Source of the DNA: Fidelibacterota bacterium
Lineage (GTDB): Bacteria > Fidelibacterota > UBA8477 > JABMPR01
DNA: 64,000 bases
Reading direction: 5' to 3'
Assembly: GCA_018650445.1 (NCBI GenBank)
Contig: JABIFX010000203.1
Location: 1 to 64,000, forward strand
Shown here: in pieces, positions 9,941 to 18,269 of the stretch
Layout: each line of letters starts with the position of its first letter
How positions within the stretch are numbered: position 1 is the first letter of the stretch
Program-made: the position numbers and the translations under genes
The notes under the pieces: generated by a model
The model's database searches: none
Told to the model about the DNA's origin: nothing
What the model saw: the letters and a program-made list of their open reading frames with translations, nothing else

Positions 9941-10941
9941 AATTCGTTTCCCTTGACTGTATCCATTGCAGCTATTTCCTGTATGAGCTCGTAGATGGGC
10001 GTCTCGCGATAACTTTCATGCATATCCCTGACTGAATTTTGAAATTTCCCTTTATGTGGCCTGATGATTTCAACGCCTGCCTTGACGACTTCGGCCAAAG
10101 CATGATCAGTTGATTCTTTCCAGAGTTTTCGTTGGTAGACAACAGACTCATCAACCGCTTCCTGAAGCCAAATTTGCTGTTGTGAAGTAAGAGATTCCCA
10201 AACAACCGTACTAATCAACAGGATATCCGGAACTGAAGTATGCTCATCCAATGAATAATATTTACAGACTTCATAGTGTTTGGAGAGATAGAAACTGGGA
10301 GGATTATTCTCTGCTCCATCGACCACCCCCTGTTGCAGAGCAGTATAGAGCTCACCCCAGGAAATGGGCGTAGCTGACCCACCCAGCGATTGGACCATCT
10401 GTACTGCTGTCTGGCTTTTCATGACTCTAATTTTTAAGCCTTCAAGATCAGATGGTGAATTGATAGGATTTTCTTTTGTGTAGAAACTGCGACTTCCAGC
10501 ATCATAATATCCTAAACCCCGTAATCTGAAATCCTGCCCAGCCAGGAGGATATCCTTCCCTAACTGCCCGGTCAGCATCTGCCATAAGTGATCCTCACTT
10601 CTAAACACATAGGGAATGCTGAATAGCTTCATTTCTGGGACAAATGATTCCATGGGACTGGCAGAAACCTTGGTCATGGCCAAACTACCAATCTGAAGAA
10701 GTTCGATAAGCTCCCTCTCTGCACCCAATTGGCCACTGGGATAGATATCCATCTGCATACTGCCAGAGGATTTTTCAGCAAGTCTTTCTGACATAAATTC
10801 CATGGCGAGATGGACTGGGTGGGTTGGATCTAAACCATGCGCAAGCTTGATTACTGCAGTATCTGATCTCTGCGAACAAGACAGGAGTAAAAGCAGTGAT
10901 AGAGAAAAGAGAATCGTCTTAATCATTTGAACTACTTTCAT
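9937..10941 (-). CDS. dctP: TRAP transporter substrate-binding protein (DctP), lipoprotein
   Basis: LAHGLDPTHPVHLAMEFMSERLAEKSSGSMQMDIYPSGQLGAERELIELLQ; lipobox LLLSCS. Confidence 0.93.
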   Translation of the reverse strand: MKVVQMIKTILFSLSLLLLLSCSQRSDTAVIKLAHGLDPTHPVHLAMEFMSERLAEKSSGSMQMDIYPSGQLGAERELIELLQIGSLAMTKVSASPMESFVPEMKLFSIPYVFRSEDHLWQMLTGQLGKDILLAGQDFRLRGLGYYDAGSRSFYTKENPINSPSDLEGLKIRVMKSQTAVQMVQSLGGSATPISWGELYTALQQGVVDGAENNPPSFYLSKHYEVCKYYSLDEHTSVPDILLISTVVWESLTSQQQIWLQEAVDESVVYQRKLWKESTDHALAEVVKAGVEIIRPHKGKFQNSVRDMHESYRETPIYELIQEIAAMDTVKGNEL

Positions 10942-10956
10942 CAGGAGGCTTTCAGG

Positions 10957-12387
10957 TTACAGGTTATAGGCTGACTTTACGAGATCATAAGCCAGAGCCT
11001 GGCTCATTTCCCTTGCAGTACCCAGTTCAATGCGATGGGTTGCCACCAGACCAGCCAAATAATTGGCATCCACACGTCGGCTTAAATCATGACGAGCCGG
11101 GATTGACAATAGTGCCCGTGTATCATCGTTAAACCCGACCGTATTATAGATAGATGCGGTTTCACTAGTGAGCTCTCTGAAGCGTGTCATCCCCTCAATA
11201 CTATCATTAAACCACCAGGCTGGTCCCAGCTTTAACGCGGGATAATGACCTGCAAGAGGCGCCAGCTCTCTGGCATAGTTGGTCTCATCAAGGGTAAAAA
11301 CTATCAACTTTAAGCGCTGGTCATTGCCATAGCGGTTCAGAAGCGCATGCAAATTCCGAGTGTACTCAGTTTGAATGGGAATATCTGCACCTTTATCCCC
11401 TCCAAAATGCTTGAACACATACTCATTATGATTTCTAAATGATCCGGGGTGAATCTGCATGACCAAACCATCCTCGATACTCATACGTGCCATTTCCATA
11501 AGCATGTGCCCAGAAAACCGGATGGTATCTTCTGCGGTAATGCTATTGTTTAGTGCCTTGGAATAAATGGTTTCAGCCTCTAATGCGCTCAACTCCATGG
11601 TAAGGGGTGTTGCTACACCGTGATCAGTCGAGGTAGCACCCATATTTTTGAAAAACTCACGACGAATCTGCAAAGCGTTTATAAACGCGGAATAAGTGGT
11701 TAATTCAGTCCCAACCAGTTCACCCAGAGCATTGATGTTAGTCCGCCAATCAGGATGAATAATGTTGGACACTCCATCAGGTCTGAAAGTGGGTATGACT
11801 TTCCCACCCCATCCTGAATCCTGGATTACCTGATGGTGCGCCAGGGTATGGGTTGCATCATCTGTGGTTGAAATCACCTCAATTTTGAAACGGTCAACAA
11901 TGTTTCGCGGAAGGAAATCCGGGGTCCTCAGAGCTGTGTCGATAGTATTGTAAAAAGATTCTGAATTTTCTGGTGTGAGATTTTCACTCATTCCGAATAC
12001 TTCAGCAAACACGTGGTCGAACCAAGCCCCTACAGGTGTCCCTGCAAATAAATAGTAATACTGACTAAATAGCTGCCAGATCTGTCGCGGGTCCTCTTCC
12101 ACTGATCCACCATCTAAACGAGGGATGCCAAGCTTCTCTAGGCCTACTCCCTGGGAGTATAGCATCCGAAATACATAGTGATCCGGGGTGATCAGCAGGT
12201 GGGCAGGATCTGTAAACGGTAGGTTCTCTGCAAACCATCTGGGATCAGTATGCCCATGAGGAGAAACAATAGGAAGATCCTTGGTCCCGGCATAAAGATC
12301 CCTGGCAATACTTCTAATCGAAATATCAGGACTAAAATATCTGTCCGGGTTGAGGAAAGATGAAGTAGGACTTATTTTGTTATTCAA
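10957..12387 (-). CDS. uxaC: Glucuronate isomerase
   Basis: LPIVSPHGHTDPRWFAEN...ADIPIQTEYTRNLHALLNRYGND...VGFNDDTRALLSIPARHDLSRRVDANYLAGLV. Confidence 0.95.
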   Translation of the reverse strand: MNNKISPTSSFLNPDRYFSPDISIRSIARDLYAGTKDLPIVSPHGHTDPRWFAENLPFTDPAHLLITPDHYVFRMLYSQGVGLEKLGIPRLDGGSVEEDPRQIWQLFSQYYYLFAGTPVGAWFDHVFAEVFGMSENLTPENSESFYNTIDTALRTPDFLPRNIVDRFKIEVISTTDDATHTLAHHQVIQDSGWGGKVIPTFRPDGVSNIIHPDWRTNINALGELVGTELTTYSAFINALQIRREFFKNMGATSTDHGVATPLTMELSALEAETIYSKALNNSITAEDTIRFSGHMLMEMARMSIEDGLVMQIHPGSFRNHNEYVFKHFGGDKGADIPIQTEYTRNLHALLNRYGNDQRLKLIVFTLDETNYARELAPLAGHYPALKLGPAWWFNDSIEGMTRFRELTSETASIYNTVGFNDDTRALLSIPARHDLSRRVDANYLAGLVATHRIELGTAREMSQALAYDLVKSAYNL

Positions 12388-12402
12388 ATACGGAATCCTT
12401 TC

Positions 12403-13263
12403 CTACTTGATGATATCTTTTAGGAAGGTTCTGAATTCCTTGGCAAACTCAGGTCGTTTGAGACCAAATTCAACAATGGTTTTGAGGTAATCCATCTTAT
12501 TCCCAATATCATGTCGTTTACCTTGAGCTCTCAACGCATAGATTGATTCTCGTTGCAGGAGGATGTTCATCGCATCTGTAAGTTGAATTTCATCATGTTT
12601 GCCAGGTGATGTTTCTTCCAAACAAGTGAAAATCTGAGAAGTAAGTATATAGCGACCTGCAAAAGCCAAATTTGAGGGTGCCTCTCCTGTATCAGGCTTC
12701 TCAATCATAATATTTATTTTTTTTAGCCGTTCAGAAAGGTCATCTCCTCCAACGATGCCATATCGAGACACCTTCTCAGCTGCGACTTCCTCCACTGAAA
12801 CCACAGATTGTTGGTACTGATCATAGATATCAATGAGTTGTCTGGTGACTGGAATAGTTGAATCCACAATGGTATCACCAAGAAGAACAGCAAAGGGTTC
12901 TTCCCCAACATGCTGTTTGGCGTGCAAAATGGCATCACCAAGGCCCTTGGTTTCCTTTTGGCGGATATAGTGAATGTCAGCCATCTCACCGATCTGTCGC
13001 AGCATCTGATACCAGGACTCATCCTCTTTCTGAGCAAGTATATTCTCAAGTTCCCAGTTTCGATCAAAATGGTCTTCTACGGCTCTTTTGCCTTTACCGG
13101 AGATGATCAGGATATCAGTAATCCCTGAATCGATGGCTTCCTGCACCACATACTGTATGACAGGTGTATCAATAATGGGTAACATTTCTTTTGGCTGTGC
13201 TTTGGTGGCTGGTAAAAATCGTGTACCGAGACCTGCAGCGGGTATGACGGCTTTTTTTATCAT
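12403..13263 (-). CDS. galU: UTP--glucose-1-phosphate uridylyltransferase family protein
   Basis: KAVIPAAGLGTRFLPATKAQPKEMLPIIDTPVIQYVVQEA. Confidence 0.93.
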   Translation of the reverse strand: MIKKAVIPAAGLGTRFLPATKAQPKEMLPIIDTPVIQYVVQEAIDSGITDILIISGKGKRAVEDHFDRNWELENILAQKEDESWYQMLRQIGEMADIHYIRQKETKGLGDAILHAKQHVGEEPFAVLLGDTIVDSTIPVTRQLIDIYDQYQQSVVSVEEVAAEKVSRYGIVGGDDLSERLKKINIMIEKPDTGEAPSNLAFAGRYILTSQIFTCLEETSPGKHDEIQLTDAMNILLQRESIYALRAQGKRHDIGNKMDYLKTIVEFGLKRPEFAKEFRTFLKDIIK

Positions 13264-13278
13264 AAAATGTCCTGTGCT

Positions 13279-14274
13279 CTAACTTAGAATGGGCTTAATA
13301 ACGCGAACCTTGATCCGTTTCATCTCTGAAATAAGACGAATCAATGATGCTTCACTCTCATACAAACCAACAATGGATCCACCTGATCCTGCGAATTTGG
13401 CAGAAGCACCACAGGCTCTGGCAGTTTCAATCATAGCAAGATTTTCTTCAGAGATGTTCATAATTTGACGACGGAGGTCAAAATTCCGATTAATGAGTTT
13501 GTTTAATTCAGGAAGATTGTTTCCAAGAATACATTTCCGTCCCTGGAACGCGAGATCAGCAATCTCAGACAGAGTGTCTCTGACCAGAGCTTCCCCCTGG
13601 TGGTATCTGACAAAAATATCGTTAAGCACAGCTCCAGAGACCTTCCCTAATTCCTCCTTATATGCAATAAACAAATTCCCTGCAAACTGTGGAGTTAAGG
13701 ATTCATAGACACCATGATTGACTTTTTTAAATTTTTCTTCATCAAAATCCATATAGACACAGCCTCCATAAACTTGGATCACTCTGTCCTGAAGTCCTGC
13801 ATTGATGCCCAATTCATCAGTTTCGACACTCAGAATGAGGGTAGGCAAAGTCGCTTTGGGAATTTCGACCTCATAGAATTTCATCAAGGCTGACATAGTA
13901 GCTGTAATGATGGCGCTTGACCCCGCCATGCCTACCTGTCTTGGAATTGTCGAGCGGTAGCGAATGGTGAAATTTTTATTTTGGAGTGTCTTGCCCTGGA
14001 TTATGCAATATTCATTAAATTTCTTAATAGTGGCTTTAATCAAACGCTCACCCCCATAGTATCCATGAAGCTCAATTCTCTCAATGAGACTGCTCATACT
14101 GGGAAATTCATTGATATCTTCTGGGTCAGCTTCAATTCTCAGTTCGGGACTTTCATACAAGGTCACCCAAGCACCAAAGTTCTTTATTGCTATGGAGATG
14201 GTTTTCCCGAAATAGCCGTCAGATGGGTTTCCCAGTAGCCCCGCACGAGCATAGGCTCTTTCTTCGATGATCAT
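13279..14274 (-). CDS. GHMP-family kinase resembling plant glucuronokinase (probable D-glucuronate 1-kinase)
   Basis: AYARAGLLGNPSDGYFGKTISIAIKNFGAWV, IPRQVGMAGSSAIITA, AGLQDRVIQVYGGCVYMDF, AKFAGSGGSIVGL. Start reassigned to MIIEERAY because the listed start overlaps kduD. Confidence 0.78.
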   Translation of the reverse strand: MIIEERAYARAGLLGNPSDGYFGKTISIAIKNFGAWVTLYESPELRIEADPEDINEFPSMSSLIERIELHGYYGGERLIKATIKKFNEYCIIQGKTLQNKNFTIRYRSTIPRQVGMAGSSAIITATMSALMKFYEVEIPKATLPTLILSVETDELGINAGLQDRVIQVYGGCVYMDFDEEKFKKVNHGVYESLTPQFAGNLFIAYKEELGKVSGAVLNDIFVRYHQGEALVRDTLSEIADLAFQGRKCILGNNLPELNKLINRNFDLRRQIMNISEENLAMIETARACGASAKFAGSGGSIVGLYESEASLIRLISEMKRIKVRVIKPILS

Positions 14275-14282
14275 GATATGAC

Positions 14283-15044
14283 CTATCTGCCCATCCAACC
14301 ACCATCGACCAAAATGGTGGTGCCGTTGATATAATCAGAGGCTGGTGAACTGAGAAAGACAACCGTTCCAGCAATATCTGATGGTTTACCCCATCTTCCG
14401 GCAGGAATTCGCTCAAGAATGGCTTTGTTCCGAACTGGATCAGCCTGCAAGGCAGCAGTGTTATCAGTTGCGATATAGCCTGGAGCAACTGCATTTATAT
14501 TCACTCCCCGACCTGCCCATTCATTGGATAGTGCCATAGTGAGGGTCTTTATACCTCCCTTACTGGCAGCATAGCCAGGAACCGTAATACCCCCCTGAAA
14601 AGAAAGCAGTGAGGCTATAAAGACAATTTTACCTCGACCCCGAGCAAGCATCCCTTTACCGATCTCGCGGCTTAGAATAAATTGTGAACGGAGATTCACA
14701 TCCAGGACCTCATCCCAGTGGTCATCTGAGTGTTCTTCTGCAGGTTGACGCTTGATGGTTCCCGCATTATTGACAAGTATATCGATTTCTTTATGGTCGG
14801 AGTTAACTGTTGAGACAAATTCTATAACTGACTGTCTATCAGAGAGATCACAGGTATACCCAAAGAAGGTTTTCTCTTTTAACTCACAATATTTCTGTAA
14901 TTCAGAGAACTGACCGGAACGGGAAACTGCCAGCATGTTCGCACCTGCATCTACCAGTGCTTTTGCTATTGCCAAACCAATCCCACGACTTGCGCCAGTA
15001 ACCAGAGCTGTACGACCTGCGACAGAAAACATGTTTTGATTCAT
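14283..15044 (-). CDS. kduD: SDR oxidoreductase, 2-dehydro-3-deoxy-D-gluconate 5-dehydrogenase type
   Basis: GRTALVTGASRGIGLAIAKALVDAGA...YAASKGGI...DGGWMGR; directly downstream of kduI. Confidence 0.85.
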   Translation of the reverse strand: MNQNMFSVAGRTALVTGASRGIGLAIAKALVDAGANMLAVSRSGQFSELQKYCELKEKTFFGYTCDLSDRQSVIEFVSTVNSDHKEIDILVNNAGTIKRQPAEEHSDDHWDEVLDVNLRSQFILSREIGKGMLARGRGKIVFIASLLSFQGGITVPGYAASKGGIKTLTMALSNEWAGRGVNINAVAPGYIATDNTAALQADPVRNKAILERIPAGRWGKPSDIAGTVVFLSSPASDYINGTTILVDGGWMGR

Positions 15045-15046
15045 AT

Positions 15047-15880
15047 CTACCTCAATGTATCCATATCGATAAAATCCATATCTGCAAAAGCTTGATTCTC
15101 ACCACCCATACCCCAGATAAAGGTATAGTTGCTGGTACCTGCGGCAGAATGCATGGACCAGCTGGGACTGATAACAGCTTGCTTATTCTTCATAACCAGA
15201 CTTCGCATCTCATCCGGTTTTCCCATGAAGTGGAACACTCTGTCTTTCGGCTCGAGTGCGTAATACATGTAAATCTCCATCCTTCTTGGATGCAAGTGTG
15301 GTGGCATGGTATTCCAGACCTGACCTGATCCCAGAGAAGTGATACCCATAACGATCTGACAGGTATTCAGAGCGCCGGGATGGATCAGTTTGTTTATCCG
15401 ACGCATGTTTGCGGAATCTGCCTGACCAAGTTCTTCAACCTCTCCTTCATCGTTTTTTATCAGTTTTGTTGGGTAGGCAGCATGAGCGGGGAAACTCATG
15501 AGGTAGTATTCAGCTGGCTGATTGGTATTTTTGCTCGCAAAGGATATCTGCTTTGAACCCTTGCCGATATACAGGGCATCGCCATGTTCAAGCTCATAGT
15601 CTGTACCATCAACGGTGACACTACCACCCTGTCCAATGTTGATAACGCCGATTTCTCGACGTTCTGCAAATACCTCAGTTGCCATTTCCTGAAGGCTACC
15701 TACCAACTCTAGAGCAGTCCCCGTGGGAACGGCTGAGCCTACAATGGCGCGATCTACATCAGCATAGAGCAGTTTTAGCTCTCCAGGCTTAAATAGATGC
15801 TCGACGAGGAAGTTTTCACGCATTTCTTCTGTGTTCATCCGTGGGTAGGCTTTGTCGTTGGGTAGATATCTGGTTTCCAT
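15047..15880 (-). CDS. kduI: 5-dehydro-4-deoxy-D-glucuronate isomerase
   Basis: HLFKPGELKLLYADVDRAIVGSAVP...NTMPPHLHPRRMEIYMYYAL. Confidence 0.95.
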   Translation of the reverse strand: METRYLPNDKAYPRMNTEEMRENFLVEHLFKPGELKLLYADVDRAIVGSAVPTGTALELVGSLQEMATEVFAERREIGVINIGQGGSVTVDGTDYELEHGDALYIGKGSKQISFASKNTNQPAEYYLMSFPAHAAYPTKLIKNDEGEVEELGQADSANMRRINKLIHPGALNTCQIVMGITSLGSGQVWNTMPPHLHPRRMEIYMYYALEPKDRVFHFMGKPDEMRSLVMKNKQAVISPSWSMHSAAGTSNYTFIWGMGGENQAFADMDFIDMDTLR

Positions 15881-15909
15881 TTGTGCTCCGGTTCTATTGA
15901 TATGAATGT

Positions 15910-17058
15910 TTAGTCTATAATCGTTATCTGCAATGGTGCTGCGGTACGGTTGATATGTGTTAGAATATTGTCTGTCCAGGACGCTTCATCGGTGACCCAG
16001 GGACTCTTTGACCAACCCGCTCCAGCCCAATAGGCTACTTTGTCACTTGAGCCAGGATTGAGGGGCATGAGATACTGATCACCATATTTTTTGATCAATA
16101 CTTCTCTTACAACTGGAGACTGAACAATTGCGGTACCCAATGTCCCGTTATCACCTTTTATTCCTTCATGCATAATCATGTAATTATCTGAACTATTGAG
16201 ACTTACGGGAATATCCGAATGTTGTGGATGGGCAAGTAATCCAGCAACAATACATGGTCGATTCTTAGCCTGGTCGATCCATTTAAGGTGACTTTCCATG
16301 AAATTCAAGTGCTGACTCAAATCCAGACTGATGCGTTTGGTTTCGGTAAGTTTGTGTTCTTCCGGTCCCCATTCAGCATAGTCTAACTCGAAAACAAAAC
16401 GTAAGGGTCCATTGGCCAACACACGATAATCAGTAAAATTATTTGACACATATAGAGAATCATTGTAGAGCAGCCCCAGGCCGCCACAACCCACAGTGGG
16501 ACCTACTTTATAGAGATCTGCCCCTTCCCCTATATCTTTGTGATATTTTCCATGTGCATACCATTTGTCAATGATGGGATAGTCCACACGTTTAACCCAG
16601 ACATCCACCCCACTACTGATCTCACCGGTTGATTCCAGTGCTGGACCATACATGCGAAAGGCAATCCGGTCATTTTCCCAGGCAAAATCGTCCTTGCGCT
16701 CTGGTACAAATCGACCAAACACATTCGAACCCGCTGTACTGTTCTCCTCTTCGGTATTGATCAAGAACACCTCAAGGGTTTCCAAAGGATCAACATCCAC
16801 CTGAATGAGCAATGATTCCCAGGACTGGTCTTGATCAAGGTCCAGGAGTTGAATTGGCAATGTGGTACCTTCAGGGGAATCCTTGACCTGTATAGGAAGA
16901 TCACAATTGAGCTGATCTGAAAACTGGCTCCGTTGAAGGGTAATGATCTCGCTTCGCTGGAGCTCTAAAGGATTGTAGACTTCCACCACGAGACCGGTTG
17001 AGGCGCAGCTGAATAACAACACTGAAAGCAGACTTAGTATAAGCGCATTTCTAAGCAT
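15910..17058 (-). CDS. DUF4861-like lipoprotein
   Basis: Lipobox LLFSCAS; EVYNPLELQRSEIITLQR N-terminus; KVGPTVGCGGLGLLYNDSL. Confidence 0.7.
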   Translation of the reverse strand: MLRNALILSLLSVLLFSCASTGLVVEVYNPLELQRSEIITLQRSQFSDQLNCDLPIQVKDSPEGTTLPIQLLDLDQDQSWESLLIQVDVDPLETLEVFLINTEEENSTAGSNVFGRFVPERKDDFAWENDRIAFRMYGPALESTGEISSGVDVWVKRVDYPIIDKWYAHGKYHKDIGEGADLYKVGPTVGCGGLGLLYNDSLYVSNNFTDYRVLANGPLRFVFELDYAEWGPEEHKLTETKRISLDLSQHLNFMESHLKWIDQAKNRPCIVAGLLAHPQHSDIPVSLNSSDNYMIMHEGIKGDNGTLGTAIVQSPVVREVLIKKYGDQYLMPLNPGSSDKVAYWAGAGWSKSPWVTDEASWTDNILTHINRTAAPLQITIID

Positions 17059-17066
17059 GGTCAGAC

Positions 17067-18269
17067 CTAATCATACCATAGTATGGGAAAGCGTAGAGGG
17101 AAATTCCTCAATCCTTCCTGAGTTTCTGGTAGTGGTGGAATTTTTTTCCACATAGCCAAATAGTCTTCATTCGAGAAAGCTGTACCTGCAAAGAGTAATG
17201 CAGGATGACGGGCTGGCCATTCATCCCAATACATCACATCTGCTGGTAGGTTCCACGTAGATTTATCAGCGATAAAAGGAGTGATAAACTCCATTCCTCT
17301 CGTCATCCCCCTACCATCTTCAAGAGTATATATCCATAAATTATCTGCTTCGGTGGAGAGGATATGACAGACTGAAGCAGAGATATCCATATTGAATAGT
17401 GAGTACCCATAGGGCTTGGTACGAGAGAGTTCGAGATGATAACTACCATCAGGTGACATCTGATTTGGTAGCAGAACTCTTTTGTAACGATCTCTACAAT
17501 AGTCCAGTACCTCTTCATTTCCGGTAAGTTTAGCATAGATGCCAGCTTGTAACACCCAACAAGTTCCGTGATTGTTAGTACGCTCCCTTTCATCAATCCC
17601 ATATTCATGGGTCATCATCCAAGCCAGGAATTCCGAGAACCACGAATCATAGGCCATAAACTCTTCTTCAGATATTATTCCAGCATCATGCAAAACGATG
17701 ATGGCCTGGGCAGGTTCAACAAAGTGAATTCCATCAATGAGACCCACACCCCTACCGGGTACTCTGCCCTTGATAGCCTGAGCGTAAGCCATATTGGGAT
17801 TCATCCTGGTTTCAGGATCTATGAACCAGGCGTGGAGATGATGGACTGCTTCCATGGCATAAATTTCATCTGAGGTCAATTTGAATGCCGCTGCAAGTGT
17901 CCCCACGGTGATACTCATCTCGCGCATGGCTTGTCGATGAATCACAAAATTGTCAGGATTGGTCATCCCATCTTTGCGCATGTAAGGTCCATCAGGATTC
18001 TCAGGGTTTGGCCACCAATAGTCACCTTCTGAGTAGAAGTCATGCCTGTCCCCTTCACTTCTCACACAGATCGACTCAGTAACACTACGCGGTGTCTTAT
18101 TGAGCATGGTATCAGCTGAGGCCAAGACCCAATCACTATCCACCTGAGCTATCAACTCAGTAATGTTGGGTAATACCTGAGTTTCAGCAGGTTGCTCCAG
18201 GATAGTTGGGGCGCAGCTGAAGAACAGGTTGAGCGCAAGGACGGATATAAGTATTCTTATTAGTCTCAT
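17067..18269 (-). CDS. Alginate-lyase superfamily lipoprotein (PL5/PL38-like fold)
   Basis: GDYWWPNPENPDGPYMRKDGMTNPD, AWFIDPETRMNPNMAYAQAIKG, RTNNHGTCW; lipobox FFSCAP. Confidence 0.8.
   Translation of the reverse strand: MRLIRILISVLALNLFFSCAPTILEQPAETQVLPNITELIAQVDSDWVLASADTMLNKTPRSVTESICVRSEGDRHDFYSEGDYWWPNPENPDGPYMRKDGMTNPDNFVIHRQAMREMSITVGTLAAAFKLTSDEIYAMEAVHHLHAWFIDPETRMNPNMAYAQAIKGRVPGRGVGLIDGIHFVEPAQAIIVLHDAGIISEEEFMAYDSWFSEFLAWMMTHEYGIDERERTNNHGTCWVLQAGIYAKLTGNEEVLDYCRDRYKRVLLPNQMSPDGSYHLELSRTKPYGYSLFNMDISASVCHILSTEADNLWIYTLEDGRGMTRGMEFITPFIADKSTWNLPADVMYWDEWPARHPALLFAGTAFSNEDYLAMWKKIPPLPETQEGLRNFPLRFPILWYD

Noticed and set aside
13279-14298. GHMP kinase as galactokinase or heptose kinase
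   Set aside because: The RAYARAGLLGNPSDGYFGKTIS and AGLQDRVIQVYGG signatures and the uronate context fit glucuronokinase better, though confirmation is needed.
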